From contig NZ_JANXWG010000142.1 of the NCBI RefSeq assembly GCF_025351285.1, positions 1 through 47,801 of the forward strand: a DNA stretch of 47,801 bases, read 5' to 3'. The translations under genes and the position numbers were made by a program. The notes under the pieces are model-generated. The model saw only the letters and a program-made list of their open reading frames with translations, was not told the origin of the DNA and made no database searches. Origin of the DNA: Novosphingobium sp. Lineage in GTDB: Bacteria; Pseudomonadota; Alphaproteobacteria; Sphingomonadales; Sphingomonadaceae. Position 1 is the stretch's first letter. Each line of letters opens with the position of its first letter. Below, piece after piece: positions 1-8,301 of the stretch.

Positions 1-1
1 C

Positions 2-325
2 GACTGGATCGCCCAGCACTTCTTCACTGGTGGTATCATGCCCAGCGACGGGCTGGTCCACCACTTCGGCGAGACGTTCGAAGTCGAGCAGCAATGGCGC
101 TGGAGCGGTACGCATTACCAGCGCACCGCCAACCAGTGGCTCGAACGCTTCGACGCCAACCGCAGCGGGATCGATGCAGTGTTGCGTCAGGTTTACGGGG
201 CCGATGCAGCGCTGTGGCGGCGGCGCTGGCGGCTGTTCTACCTCGCCACCGCGGGACTGTTCGGGCACGACCGCGGCGACGAATGGGGCGTGACACACGT
301 GCGGCTCAAGCCCGTCGGCGAATGA
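2..325 (+). CDS. Cyclopropane-fatty-acyl-phospholipid synthase family protein, C-terminal part (5' end outside window)
   Basis: Open frame entering from the left edge and ending at TGA 323-325; about 107 residues are visible. The beginning (DWIAQHFFTGGIMPS, then a conserved H-H-F-G-E-T-F stretch) and the following W..GTHY..T...W segment match the C-terminal end of CFA/mycolic-acid methyltransferases, which add a methylene from S-adenosylmethionine to unsaturated acyl chains of membrane phospholipids. The SAM-binding core lies upstream of the window, so catalytic residues cannot be checked. The stop overlaps the start of the next gene (ATGA), which implies translational coupling. Family assignment rests on recognised C-terminal motifs only. 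Confidence 0.8.
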   Translation, partial: DWIAQHFFTGGIMPSDGLVHHFGETFEVEQQWRWSGTHYQRTANQWLERFDANRSGIDAVLRQVYGADAALWRRRWRLFYLATAGLFGHDRGDEWGVTHVRLKPVGE

Positions 326-1731
326 CCTTGGGCCAGCGACTGGCTGCCTACGCCACCCATCCCGATCCGATGACGGCGGCGTGCAACCGCATCGCGCTGC
401 TGGTGGCGAGCAGCCAGCCGACGTATCCGCTTTACTTGTGGTGGCTGGTCGGCGGGCCGTGGTGGCTGGCGTGCTGGACGTTCGTTTCAACCCCGGTGTT
501 CTGCCTGGTGCCGTGGGCGGCGCGGCGCAATTCAGTGTTTGGGCCGGCGCTGCTGGTGCTCGCGGGCTTCGGCAACGGGCTGATCGCGGCAAAGGCGCTG
601 GGCGCGGGATCGGGGGTGGAGCTGTTCCTGGTGCCCGAAGCGCTGATCGCACTGCTGGCGTTGCGTGCGGCATCGCGGCTGAGGCGCGCGCTGCTGGCGG
701 GGGCGATCGTCACGTTCTGGCTGGGGCGCCATCTGGGTCCCGCACTTGGCGCATTCACGCCCGAGCAGACCGCGCAGATGGCGCGGATCAACGCGGGCAG
801 CGCGCTGGTGCTGACGCTGGTAGTGCTGTGGTCGCTGGGCGGGCTAGCGCTTAATGAGGCGCGCGCCGAGCATTCTTCGCTTGGCCGCCGGTTTTTGCGA
901 ATGGCCGGGCTGGCCGGCTGGGTGCTGACCCTGGCGCTGGCCGTGCTGATCCTGATCGGCCTGGACAATGTGCTAGCCGATCCGATCGAGCGGACTGCGT
1001 CTGTTGCGCTGCCGGCACTCCAGGCCAACACGAAGCCGGTGCACGTGGCCCTGCTGTCCGACATACACCTCGGCAATCGGGGCATGACCGCCGCCCGGCT
1101 CAACCGGATCGTTGCGCAGATCGATGCCGCACGGCCCGACCTGATCGTGATCGCGGGCGATTTCATCACGGGATATGACAACCAGGGCGCCCCCGAACGC
1201 GCCACCGGGCTGACCGCCCCGCTGTCGCGGCTGCGCGCACCGCTCGGCGTGTTCGCAGTGCTGGGCAATCACGATCACTGGACGCTGCCGCAAGCGATCC
1301 GAGCCGATCTGGCCAAGGCGGGCGTGGTCGTGCTCGAAAACGAGGCCGTGCGGCGCGGGTCGTTCACCATTGTCGGGGTGGACGACCTCGTGACGCGGCA
1401 TGATGACTTGCGGCGCGCGATGGCAGCGGCCGACCGTTTGGGCGGAATACCGATCGCGCTCAGCCATTCGCCCGATGTGGTCAAAGACCTGCCCGATCGC
1501 GTCCCGCTGCTGCTGGCCGGGCACACGCACTGCGGGCAAGTCGTGCTGCCGTGGGGCACATCGGTGGCGAGCTATATCGGCCGCAAGCGGCTGTTCGATC
1601 CGCGCTATCGTTGCGGGCGGATCGACGATCCGCATCGAACGACGTTCGTGACCGCCGGGTTGGGTTCGGGTACTGTGCCGGTGCGGCTGGCCGCGATGGC
1701 AGACTGGTGGCTGATCGAACTGCATCGATGA
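322..1731 (+). CDS. Membrane-anchored metallophosphoesterase (YkuE-like) with a long multi-pass N-terminal domain
   Basis: About 469 residues from ATG 322. Residues 1-240 are hydrophobic with five or six likely membrane helices; residues 242-469 form a calcineurin-like phosphoesterase. Metal-binding motifs are all present: D247-x-H249, G-D280, G-N316-H317-D318, and G-H401-T-H403. Relatives of YkuE/YaeI act on cell-envelope or lipid-linked phosphoester substrates; the substrate here is unknown. An upstream in-frame start exists, but the ATGA overlap with the preceding synthase gene fixes 322 as the natural start. The size of the membrane domain exceeds the single anchor helix usual for this family. 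The catalytic domain assignment is firm, the role is inference. Confidence 0.85.
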   Translation: MTLGQRLAAYATHPDPMTAACNRIALLVASSQPTYPLYLWWLVGGPWWLACWTFVSTPVFCLVPWAARRNSVFGPALLVLAGFGNGLIAAKALGAGSGVELFLVPEALIALLALRAASRLRRALLAGAIVTFWLGRHLGPALGAFTPEQTAQMARINAGSALVLTLVVLWSLGGLALNEARAEHSSLGRRFLRMAGLAGWVLTLALAVLILIGLDNVLADPIERTASVALPALQANTKPVHVALLSDIHLGNRGMTAARLNRIVAQIDAARPDLIVIAGDFITGYDNQGAPERATGLTAPLSRLRAPLGVFAVLGNHDHWTLPQAIRADLAKAGVVVLENEAVRRGSFTIVGVDDLVTRHDDLRRAMAAADRLGGIPIALSHSPDVVKDLPDRVPLLLAGHTHCGQVVLPWGTSVASYIGRKRLFDPRYRCGRIDDPHRTTFVTAGLGSGTVPVRLAAMADWWLIELHR

Positions 1732-2528
1732 CCGAAAGGTCGAATTCCGCCACGGTCCCGCGCGCGATCTCAACCGCCGTCGAAGGCTATCGCTGGTCGC
1801 GCGATACCGTCGGTCAATCGGGGGCGAGCGTTTATCGGCTCCACGGCAAACCGGGTGCGATGCATCTGTTCCTCAAGACCGGCACCGGGGCGGTGGCCGC
1901 TGACATCATCGCAGAAGCCGCGCGGTTGCGCTGGCTGGCCGAATACCTGCCGGTGCCGCAAGTCGTCGATTTCGAGGCTGCGGACGGCGCGGCCTGGCTC
2001 TTGATGACCGCCATGCCGGGGCAGCCCGCGTGTCGACTGCTCGAAGCCGATTCTTCTACCGGACCCAAGGTGGTCGATGCGTTGGCGGCATTCATGCGGC
2101 GGGTACATGCCATCCCCGTCGAGGCCTGCCCGTTCGAAAACGCGCTCGCTCCCCGCTTGGCCCACGCCCGCGCCCGGATCGATGCGGGCCAGGTCGACGA
2201 GGATGATTTCGACGAGGAACGGCTGGGCCAGACCGCCGAACAAGTCTGGGCGGACGTGCAGGCGATGCTGCCGCTGGCGTTCGACCGGATCGTCACGCAC
2301 GGCGATTTCACGCTCGACAACCTGCTGCTCGACGGCGGCGCAGTCGTCGGCTGCATCGACGTGGGCCGCGCCGGGATCGCCGATCGCTATCAGGACCTGG
2401 CCCTGCTGTGGACCTGCCTGAGCGAGTTCGGGGCCGGATTGCAGGACCGGCTGTTCGAACAATACGGGATCGACAAGCCCGATCCGCGCCGCATGGCTTT
2501 CCACCTGCTGCTCGACGAATTGTTCTGA
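1728..2528 (+). CDS. APH(3')-like aminoglycoside phosphotransferase family kinase
   Basis: 266 residues, essentially the length of classical APH(3') enzymes. The Brenner-type catalytic motif H191-G-D193-F-T-L-D-N198 and the downstream metal-binding D211 (C-I-D-V-G-R-A-G-I-A-D) have the same spacing as D190, N195 and D208 of APH(3')-IIIa. The N-terminus carries a G-x-S-x-A-x-V-Y ATP-loop motif and an F-L-K lysine. Family members phosphorylate the 3'-hydroxyl of kanamycin-type aminoglycosides with ATP or GTP. Start chosen at ATG 1728, which overlaps the stop of the phosphoesterase (ATGA). It sits in an ordinary chromosomal operon with no mobile element nearby, so it looks resident. Whether it acts on drugs or on a native small molecule cannot be read from sequence. 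Confidence 0.82.
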   Translation: MTERSNSATVPRAISTAVEGYRWSRDTVGQSGASVYRLHGKPGAMHLFLKTGTGAVAADIIAEAARLRWLAEYLPVPQVVDFEAADGAAWLLMTAMPGQPACRLLEADSSTGPKVVDALAAFMRRVHAIPVEACPFENALAPRLAHARARIDAGQVDEDDFDEERLGQTAEQVWADVQAMLPLAFDRIVTHGDFTLDNLLLDGGAVVGCIDVGRAGIADRYQDLALLWTCLSEFGAGLQDRLFEQYGIDKPDPRRMAFHLLLDELF

Positions 2529-2547
2529 CGCCCCCGACGGGTTTTCC

Positions 2548-2958
2548 TCAAGCCCTCGCCATCGCCCAGCGCAGCACCAGGAACCCGACGCTGGCCGCCG
2601 CGCCCGTGACGAAGGTGCCCCAGCACAAATCAGCCACCGTCACCGTGCTCGACCAGCCCTTGAGCGTGGCCTGGTTGGTCAGATCGTACGTGGCATAGCA
2701 AACGAAGCCGAGCAGCGCGCCGCGCACCAGCGCCGCGGTCCAGCGCCCGCTAGCGAGCGCGGGCGCGATCGCGAAGAACACGATGCCGCCGATGTAGATC
2801 AGGTAGAACAGTGCTGCCGGGGGCACGCTGAACTTGTCGAGCATCAGCGGACCGATGTTGGGCCGGTAGAGCTTGTTCGCGGCGAACGACAGCCACACCG
2901 CGTCGATGCCGAGAAAGGCTACCCCAGTGGCGATGTAGGCGATGATCCATGGACCCAT
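2548..2958 (-). CDS. DUF2177 family four-helix membrane protein
   Basis: About 136 residues from ATG 2958, chosen because GAGGAG lies 9-10 bases upstream on the minus strand; a longer frame to 3012 lacks such a site. The sequence starts MGPWIIAY and contains four hydrophobic segments, with the family features G-I-D-A-V-W-L in helix 1 and Y-A-T-Y-D-L-T-N-x-A-T-L between helices 3 and 4. DUF2177 proteins are small inner-membrane proteins of unknown function. It converges with the APH-like gene, 19 bases apart. Confidence 0.8.
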   Translation of the reverse strand: MGPWIIAYIATGVAFLGIDAVWLSFAANKLYRPNIGPLMLDKFSVPPAALFYLIYIGGIVFFAIAPALASGRWTAALVRGALLGFVCYATYDLTNQATLKGWSSTVTVADLCWGTFVTGAAASVGFLVLRWAMARA

Positions 2959-3005
2959 TGGTTTTAACTCCTCGAAAATCGGAAGGCGATCCTCACCCCA
3001 CAACA

Positions 3006-3144
3006 TTGTCATGCTGAACTTGTTTCAGCATCCATTTCGCGTCCCAGTCGGGTTTGTCGGTGACAGAGCAACTGCGGTGTCGTTGCTCCAACGAGCATCA
3101 TCGCAGGCTCAACGATGGATGCTGAAACAAGTTCAGCATGACAA
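3006..3144. repeat. Inverted repeat with perfect 30-bp arms (REP/MITE-like element)
   Basis: Left arm 3006-3035 and right arm 3115-3144 are exact reverse complements over 30 bp, separated by 79 bp. Each arm itself contains a small palindrome (GCTGAA...TTCAGC). The element fills the gap between the DUF2177 gene start and the ybaB stop. It encodes nothing credible. The arm sequence is one I associate with dispersed palindromes of sphingomonad genomes, which is recollection and was not searched. Confidence 0.85.
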
Positions 3145-3164
3145 CGAAAGGGGAGCAGGTGCCC

Positions 3165-3500
3165 TTAGAACGGCAGCTTGAACCCCGGCGGGATACCGGC
3201 CGCGGCCTGGACCTTCTGCATTTCTGCGCCTGCAGCCGAATCGGCCTTGCCGCGCGCATCGTTGAAGGCGGCGGCGACGAGGTCTTCCAAGATACCCTTG
3301 TCGGATGGAACCAGCAGGCTGTCGTCGATCGCCACGCCGATCACGCGACCCTTGGCGGTGGCGCGGATTTTCACGAGCCCACCACCGGCGACGCCTTCGA
3401 CTTCGATCTGGTCGAGCTTGCCTTGCGCTTCTTCCATCTGCTTCTGGATGGTCTGCGCCGCGGCTTGCGCGGCCTGGATCATTTCTTCCATCGATTTCAT
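3165..3500 (-). CDS. ybaB: YbaB/EbfC nucleoid-associated protein
   Basis: 111 residues, the usual family size. An N-terminal helix rich in Met, Gln and Ala (MKSMEEMIQAAQ), then the conserved E-V-E-G-V-A-G-G-G-L-V-K segment and a D-L-V-A-A-A-F-N-D-A helix identify the YbaB/EbfC fold, a dimeric tweezer-like DNA-binding protein. The ATG at 3500 overlaps the dnaX stop by four bases; dnaX–ybaB (often –recR) is a widely conserved arrangement. recR does not follow here; the inverted repeat does. Confidence 0.93.
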   Translation of the reverse strand: MKSMEEMIQAAQAAAQTIQKQMEEAQGKLDQIEVEGVAGGGLVKIRATAKGRVIGVAIDDSLLVPSDKGILEDLVAAAFNDARGKADSAAGAEMQKVQAAAGIPPGFKLPF

Positions 3501-5305
3501 GCGCGTTTGCTCCAGCTTGGCGCCGAGGGATCGCGGGCCTTGGCCTCGTCGATCAGTTCGGCTTCGGGGAAATGGGCGAAGGCGGCCTTGACCAGCGGAT
3601 CGGCACGCAAGGCGGCTTCGGCAGCGACAGCCTCTGCCTCCGCGAGTTCGCGCAAGCTGGGCTGCGGCGGAGTGTTGGGATCGGCGGGCGCGCGTTCGAC
3701 CTGCCAGCGTTGCCCGGTCACCTTCAGCAGTGCGTCCTTGATCTCGGGCACCACATCGGCGGTATAGCCCGGTGCGAGCTGGAAGCGGAGCAGTTCGTGG
3801 CCGAGCTCGATCACGCGCACCCAGTCGCGCATCGTGCCCGCCGCCACCAGCAACCCCGCGCGATCGACCGAATCGACCAGCGCCGCCCAGTCCATATGCG
3901 GCGCGGGCGGAGCATCGGCGGTTGGAGAGGAACCGGCAGACCCATCGGGCTTGGCAGGCGCAGCAACCGGACCGCGGGCGGCCAGTTCCTCCAGCCGCTT
4001 CGCCAGTTGCCCCGGATCGGGCAATTCAGCGGCATGCGCCACGCGCAGCAACGCCATTTGCGCCGAAGCCAGCGGATCGGGCGAGGTGCGCACTTCCTCG
4101 TAGCCCTTGAGCAGCAATTGCCACAGGCGGTGAAGCTGCCCGGCGGATAGCTGCTTGCCCCAGCCTTCCAGCTCGGCGCGCTCCTCGGCCGAGCGGCCAT
4201 CGGCGCCGCTGCCGAATTGCGAAACGGTGATGCGGTGCACCAGATCGAGCTGCGCGCGCATCAGATTTACAGGTTCGACGCCGAGCGCATATTGCGCCGC
4301 CACGTCCTCGATCAGCGCAATACCGTCGCCCGACAGCACCGCGGTGAACAGCCGCCGCTGCATCGCCTTGTCGGCCAGCCCCAGCATATCGCGGACTTGC
4401 GCAGCGGTAACCTTGCCCGCATCTTCGTCAGAGCCCGCGAAATCGGCATGGCTGATGGCCTGGTCGAGGATCGACAGCCCGTCGCGCACCGATCCTTCGG
4501 CGGCGGACGCGATCATCGCCAACGCCTCGGGCTCGGCCACGACGTGTTCTTCCGAGCACACCCAGGCGAAGTGACCGGCCAGCATCGGCGTGGGAATCCG
4601 GCGAAGATCGAAGCGCTGGCAGCGCGACAGCACGGTGACGGGCAGCTTGTCCGCCTCGGTCGTCGCGAACAGGAATTTCACGTGCGCGGGCGGTTCTTCG
4701 AGCGTTTTCAGCAGCGCATTGAAGGCGTTGCGGCTGAGCATGTGGACTTCGTCGATGATGTAGATCTTGTAGCGCGCGCTGACCGCGGCGTAGCGCACCG
4801 CCTCGATGATCTCGCGCACGTCGTCGACGCCGGTGTGGCTGGCCGCGTCCATCTCGATCACGTCGATGTGGCGGCCTTCGGCGATCGCCACGCAGGGTTC
4901 GCACATCCCGCACGGATCGATTGTGGCGCCGCCCTGCCCGTCGGTTCCGATGCAGTTCAGCGCCTTGGCGATCAGCCGCGCGGTGCTGGTCTTGCCCACG
5001 CCGCGCACCCCGGTCATCAAAAAGGCATGCGCCAGCCGTTCGCGCCGGATCGCGTTGGCGAGCGTCTGCACCATCGCCTCCTGCCCGATCAACTGACTGA
5101 AAGTCTGCGGCCGGTATTTGCGCGCAAGCACGCGGTAAGGGGTCGCGGGGGCAACTGGTGCGAGCGTGTCAAGCGGCGGAGCGGGCACAGGCGCAGCATC
5201 CCCGAACAGCGCCGATTGTCCGGCGGCTTCAAGCTCGGCCGCGTTTGGCGCAGGCACGGTTTCGTGCGTCTGCGCATTGCCAAACATGTCAGTTGAATCG
5301 GCCAT
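3497..5305 (-). CDS. dnaX: DNA polymerase III subunit gamma/tau
   Basis: 602 residues. This is the clamp-loader ATPase that loads the beta clamp at the replication fork. After a 55-residue alanine/proline-rich leader come Y-R-V-L-A-R-K-Y-R-P, Walker A G-V-R-G-V-G-K105-T, a four-cysteine zinc module (C-x-x-C-x-x-C-type D-P-C-G-M-C-E-P-C), Walker B/DExH I-I-D-E-V-H, sensor motif A-T-T-E-A-D-K-L-P and S-R-C-Q-R-F. The C-terminal third is the tau region. I prefer ATG 5305 over the adjacent GTG 5308 because GAAGG lies four bases before 5305. I see no slippery A-run that would produce a frameshifted gamma form. It is followed by ybaB with a 4-bp overlap. Confidence 0.96.
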   Translation of the reverse strand: MADSTDMFGNAQTHETVPAPNAAELEAAGQSALFGDAAPVPAPPLDTLAPVAPATPYRVLARKYRPQTFSQLIGQEAMVQTLANAIRRERLAHAFLMTGVRGVGKTSTARLIAKALNCIGTDGQGGATIDPCGMCEPCVAIAEGRHIDVIEMDAASHTGVDDVREIIEAVRYAAVSARYKIYIIDEVHMLSRNAFNALLKTLEEPPAHVKFLFATTEADKLPVTVLSRCQRFDLRRIPTPMLAGHFAWVCSEEHVVAEPEALAMIASAAEGSVRDGLSILDQAISHADFAGSDEDAGKVTAAQVRDMLGLADKAMQRRLFTAVLSGDGIALIEDVAAQYALGVEPVNLMRAQLDLVHRITVSQFGSGADGRSAEERAELEGWGKQLSAGQLHRLWQLLLKGYEEVRTSPDPLASAQMALLRVAHAAELPDPGQLAKRLEELAARGPVAAPAKPDGSAGSSPTADAPPAPHMDWAALVDSVDRAGLLVAAGTMRDWVRVIELGHELLRFQLAPGYTADVVPEIKDALLKVTGQRWQVERAPADPNTPPQPSLRELAEAEAVAAEAALRADPLVKAAFAHFPEAELIDEAKARDPSAPSWSKRA

Positions 5306-5365
5306 CACGCCTTCAGGTAATCGCTATGACAGCGAATGGCGAGTGGCATCTCGGGCGCATCTCGA

Positions 5366-5453
5366 AGGAGCCGGCCGACCCGCCGCAACCCGTTGTGGCT
5401 GCTTCCTTCCGGACCTGACCAGGTTGGCGGACGCAAGCGTCCGACCGACTCCC
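5366..5453 (-). ncRNA. ffs: Signal recognition particle RNA (small bacterial 4.5S type)
   Basis: On the minus strand the universally conserved SRP core AGGTCCGGAAGGAAGCAGCC is present (about 5397-5418), forming the GGAA tetraloop helix bound by Ffh. The ends pair: ggagtcggtc at the 5' side and ggccggctcc at the 3' side give a continuous 10-bp closing stem with G-U pairs, which sets the approximate limits. Length near 88 nt is normal for the short form. It lies directly upstream of dnaX, a common bacterial location. Confidence 0.93.
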
Positions 5454-5460
5454 GGTCGCG

Positions 5461-5489
5461 CGTATGGCGAGGAGCGAGCGATTTGTCCA
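5461..5489 (-). promoter_or_regulatory. Probable sigma-70-type promoter of the SRP RNA gene
   Basis: Minus strand: TGGACA (5484-5489), a 17-base spacer and CATACG (5461-5466), placing the start about seven bases downstream at the predicted 5' end of the SRP RNA near 5453. Spacing is ideal; the -10 hexamer is weak, as is frequent in GC-rich alphaproteobacteria. Confidence 0.5.
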
Positions 5490-5512
5490 GACAGTGCGCG
5501 CTGAACCGACCC

Positions 5513-5791
5513 TCAGCGAAAATTATCGGCGTAGCTTTGCAGCTTCAGGCGGCGCGGCGGGGTGGGCGTGAAATGCGCGTCGATGCCGTGTTTGGTCGCA
5601 TAGGCTTGCGCGTCTTCGGCGCTGGCGAACTTCAAAACGACCTGGACCTGCGTGTCACCCGAGCCCGACCAGCCCATCAGTGGATCGGGATGGCGCGCTT
5701 CGGCGGGCGCGAATTCGAGCAGCCAGTCACCGGTGCGCGCCCTGCCCGATTGCATGGCGTTTTTCGGGCGTTGGAAGATGCGTGCGGTCAT
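5513..5791 (-). CDS. NDUFS4-like ETC complex I subunit
   Basis: 92 residues from ATG 5791, which has AAAGG six bases upstream; an open extension to 5890 has no comparable site and would run into hrpB. The sequence begins M-T-A-R-I-F-Q-R-P and carries the family hallmarks W-L-L-E-F, P-L-M-G-W-S-G-S-G-D-T-Q and S-Y-A-D-N-F at the C-terminus. This is the bacterial form of the 18-kDa accessory subunit of NADH:ubiquinone oxidoreductase, typical of alphaproteobacteria and mitochondria. The gene is separate from any nuo operon in this window. Confidence 0.9.
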   Translation of the reverse strand: MTARIFQRPKNAMQSGRARTGDWLLEFAPAEARHPDPLMGWSGSGDTQVQVVLKFASAEDAQAYATKHGIDAHFTPTPPRRLKLQSYADNFR

Positions 5792-5822
5792 CGCGTGCCT
5801 TTCGGGCACAACGTTCCCAAGA

Positions 5823-8291
5823 TCAAGTCCGGTTCGTCCGTTCGAACGCATTGCGCGTCTTGAGGCTCGGGTCCTCGGTCCAGGGCTCATCGGGCCAGCG
5901 GTGGCGCGGGTAGCGGCCCTTCATGTCCTTGACCACGTCCTTCCACGATCCGCGCCAGAACGCGGGCAAGTCGGTGGTCAACTGGATCGGTCGGCCGCCG
6001 GGAGACGTCAGGCTGAGCAGCAGCGCGCGGGGCGGGCGGCCGATCATGGGGTGCCGGTCCAGCCCGAACAGCGCCTGGACGCGCAATTCGACGGCGGGGC
6101 CACCCTCATGGGCGTAGTCGATCGCGTGCGTGGTGCCGAGCGACGAGGTGAACTGCGATGGCGCCAGCGTGTCCAGTTGCTGGCGTTCGGTCCAATCCAG
6201 CCGGCCGAGCAGCGCTTCGTGCAGCGCGCCAGGCGGCACCGCCAGGTCGCGGCGATTGGCCAATAAAGGGCCGAGCCACTGGTCGAAATCGGCGATCAGA
6301 GCTTCGGCACCCAGAGCAGCAAGTCCGGCATAGGCCCCGCGCGCCAGCAGTGCTTTCGCGCCATCGCCCAACGGCAGCGCGCCCAGCCCCTCGGCACGCA
6401 CCCGATCGAGCAGCAGCGCCGCCACCGCCGCCGGTTCGGGCGACGGATCAGGCACCCGCGCCAGCGTGATCGCGCCCAACCGGCGTTCGAGCCGCGCGTC
6501 CACCCGCGCGGCGTCGGCATTCCACGCCAATGTGTGCCGCGCGGTGATGCGGTGGCCGAGCCAGCGGCCGAGGTCTGCTTCGTCCAGCGCCAGCCCGGCA
6601 AGAATGCGCGCGCCGCTGGCCTGCCCCGCCGCATCGCCGACCACCAGCCAGGTGGCGCGCGCCAGCGGAGAGGCCGGGTCGAGCCGGTAGCCGCGTCCGC
6701 CGGCGGACAACCAGTCTTCGCCCGATGCCGAGCGGGCCTTGGCGATGCGATCGGGAAACGCTTCGGCGAGCAGCACGGCGAGCGGCGGTTGCTCGCGCTG
6801 CTGCGGCTTGCCTGCCGCACGTTCGGCCGCTTTGGCCCAGCGATCGGCCAGCTTGCGCGAGGCATCGGCGCGGGCGCCGCGTTCGCCGTTCCAGCGATCG
6901 AGCCGCGCGGCAAGGTCGTCCGACCGCCCGCCCAGCCCGCGTTCCTGCAACAACAGCGCCAGTCTTGCGGCAACAATTGCTGCGCCATACTGCGCAGCAT
7001 AAAGGAGCATGTGCGCCAACGGGGGTTGCATCGGCAGCGCCGCCATCGCCTGCCCGTGCGGGGTGATCCGGCCCGCCTGGTCCAGCGCGCCCAATGTCGT
7101 CAGTTGCGACTGCGCCGCTGCCAGTGCGGGCGCCGGCGGCGGATCGAGCCAGGCCAGCGCCCGCGCATCGTGTGCGCCCCATCGCGCCAATGTCAGCGCC
7201 AGCGGGGCCAGATCGGCGGCCAGCATCTCGGGCGGATCGAAGGCGGCACGGCCGGCGTGCCCCGCCTCCTCCCACAGCCGATACGCAACACCAGGACCCT
7301 GCCGCGCCGCGCGGCCGGCGCGCTGTGCGGCAGCGGCGCGGCTGGCGCGGGTGGTGACCAGCCGGGTCACGCCCGCGGCCACGTCGAACTCTGCGCGGCG
7401 CGACAGCCCGGCATCGACCACGACCGAGACACCATCGAGCGTCAGCGACGTTTCGGCGATGGCAGTGGCCAGCACGATCCTGCGCCGGCCCCCTTGTCCA
7501 TTCTGGCCGGGATCGCGGCGGATCGCGGCCCGCTGCCCGGCGGGGTCGACTTGTCCGTGGAGCGGCAACACCAGCGCTTGCGGCAGCTTCTCCGCCAGCC
7601 GTTCGTGCGTGCGCTCGATCTCGCGGACGCCGGGGAGGAAGGCGAGGATGTCGCCCGATTCCTCGCGCCACGCCGCCAACACGGCGCTGGCGACTTGATC
7701 TTCCACGCGCGCTTCGGGCCGACCGCCCAGCCATTTGATCGCCAGTGGCCACGCCTTGCCCGCGCTTTCGATGACCGGGGCGTTGCCTAGCAACGCCGCA
7801 AAACGCGCACCATCGAGCGTGGCCGACATCACCACGATCCGCAGATCATCGCGCAACACGCCTTGCGCCTCAATCGCCAGCGCCAGGCCAAGATCCGAAT
7901 CGAGATGCCGTTCGTGTGCCTCATCGAACAGCACGGCGGAAATCCCGGCCAATTCGGGATCGCCCAGGATGGTTGCGACGAAAATCGCCTCGGTCATCAC
8001 CAGTACGCGCGTGGCGCCCGTGCGCTTGCTGTCGAGCCGGGTCAGGTAGCCGATCGTCCGGCCGACCGGTTCGCCCAGTTCTTCGGCCATGCGTTCGGCC
8101 GCCGCGCGCGCGGCCACGCGGCGCGGGGACAGCACAATCACCGTACCGCTGCACCACGGCTCGGCCAGCAAAGCGGGTGCGACCGCGGTGGTCTTGCCCG
8201 CTCCGGGCGGGGCGACAAGTACGGCGTTCGGCCCGGAGCGCAATGCATCGAGCAGTTCGGGCAGGACGGCATGGATCGGAAGCGCGCTCAC
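5823..8291 (-). CDS. hrpB: ATP-dependent helicase HrpB
   Basis: About 822 residues, matching the family. A DEAH-box RNA helicase: Walker A P-P-G-A-G-K33-T-T, F-D-E-A-H-E-R-H (motif II), a helicase C domain with T-A-I-A-E-T-S-L-T and Q-R-A-G-R-A-A-R, a long helicase-associated region and the HrpB-specific C-terminal module ending K-G-R-Y-P-R-H-R-W-P-D-E-P-W. Start set at GTG 8291, preceded by AGGGGCGGGAG and lying ten bases after the stop of the upstream PAP2 gene; the open frame continues to 8429 but would overlap that gene. The cellular role of HrpB is poorly defined in most bacteria. Confidence 0.93.
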   Translation of the reverse strand: MSALPIHAVLPELLDALRSGPNAVLVAPPGAGKTTAVAPALLAEPWCSGTVIVLSPRRVAARAAAERMAEELGEPVGRTIGYLTRLDSKRTGATRVLVMTEAIFVATILGDPELAGISAVLFDEAHERHLDSDLGLALAIEAQGVLRDDLRIVVMSATLDGARFAALLGNAPVIESAGKAWPLAIKWLGGRPEARVEDQVASAVLAAWREESGDILAFLPGVREIERTHERLAEKLPQALVLPLHGQVDPAGQRAAIRRDPGQNGQGGRRRIVLATAIAETSLTLDGVSVVVDAGLSRRAEFDVAAGVTRLVTTRASRAAAAQRAGRAARQGPGVAYRLWEEAGHAGRAAFDPPEMLAADLAPLALTLARWGAHDARALAWLDPPPAPALAAAQSQLTTLGALDQAGRITPHGQAMAALPMQPPLAHMLLYAAQYGAAIVAARLALLLQERGLGGRSDDLAARLDRWNGERGARADASRKLADRWAKAAERAAGKPQQREQPPLAVLLAEAFPDRIAKARSASGEDWLSAGGRGYRLDPASPLARATWLVVGDAAGQASGARILAGLALDEADLGRWLGHRITARHTLAWNADAARVDARLERRLGAITLARVPDPSPEPAAVAALLLDRVRAEGLGALPLGDGAKALLARGAYAGLAALGAEALIADFDQWLGPLLANRRDLAVPPGALHEALLGRLDWTERQQLDTLAPSQFTSSLGTTHAIDYAHEGGPAVELRVQALFGLDRHPMIGRPPRALLLSLTSPGGRPIQLTTDLPAFWRGSWKDVVKDMKGRYPRHRWPDEPWTEDPSLKTRNAFERTNRT

Positions 8292-8301
8292 GCTCCCGCC
8301 C

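Noticed and set aside
3497..5305. Programmed frameshift in dnaX producing the gamma form
   Set aside because: No A-rich slippery heptamer followed by a hairpin was found; probably only the full-length product is made.
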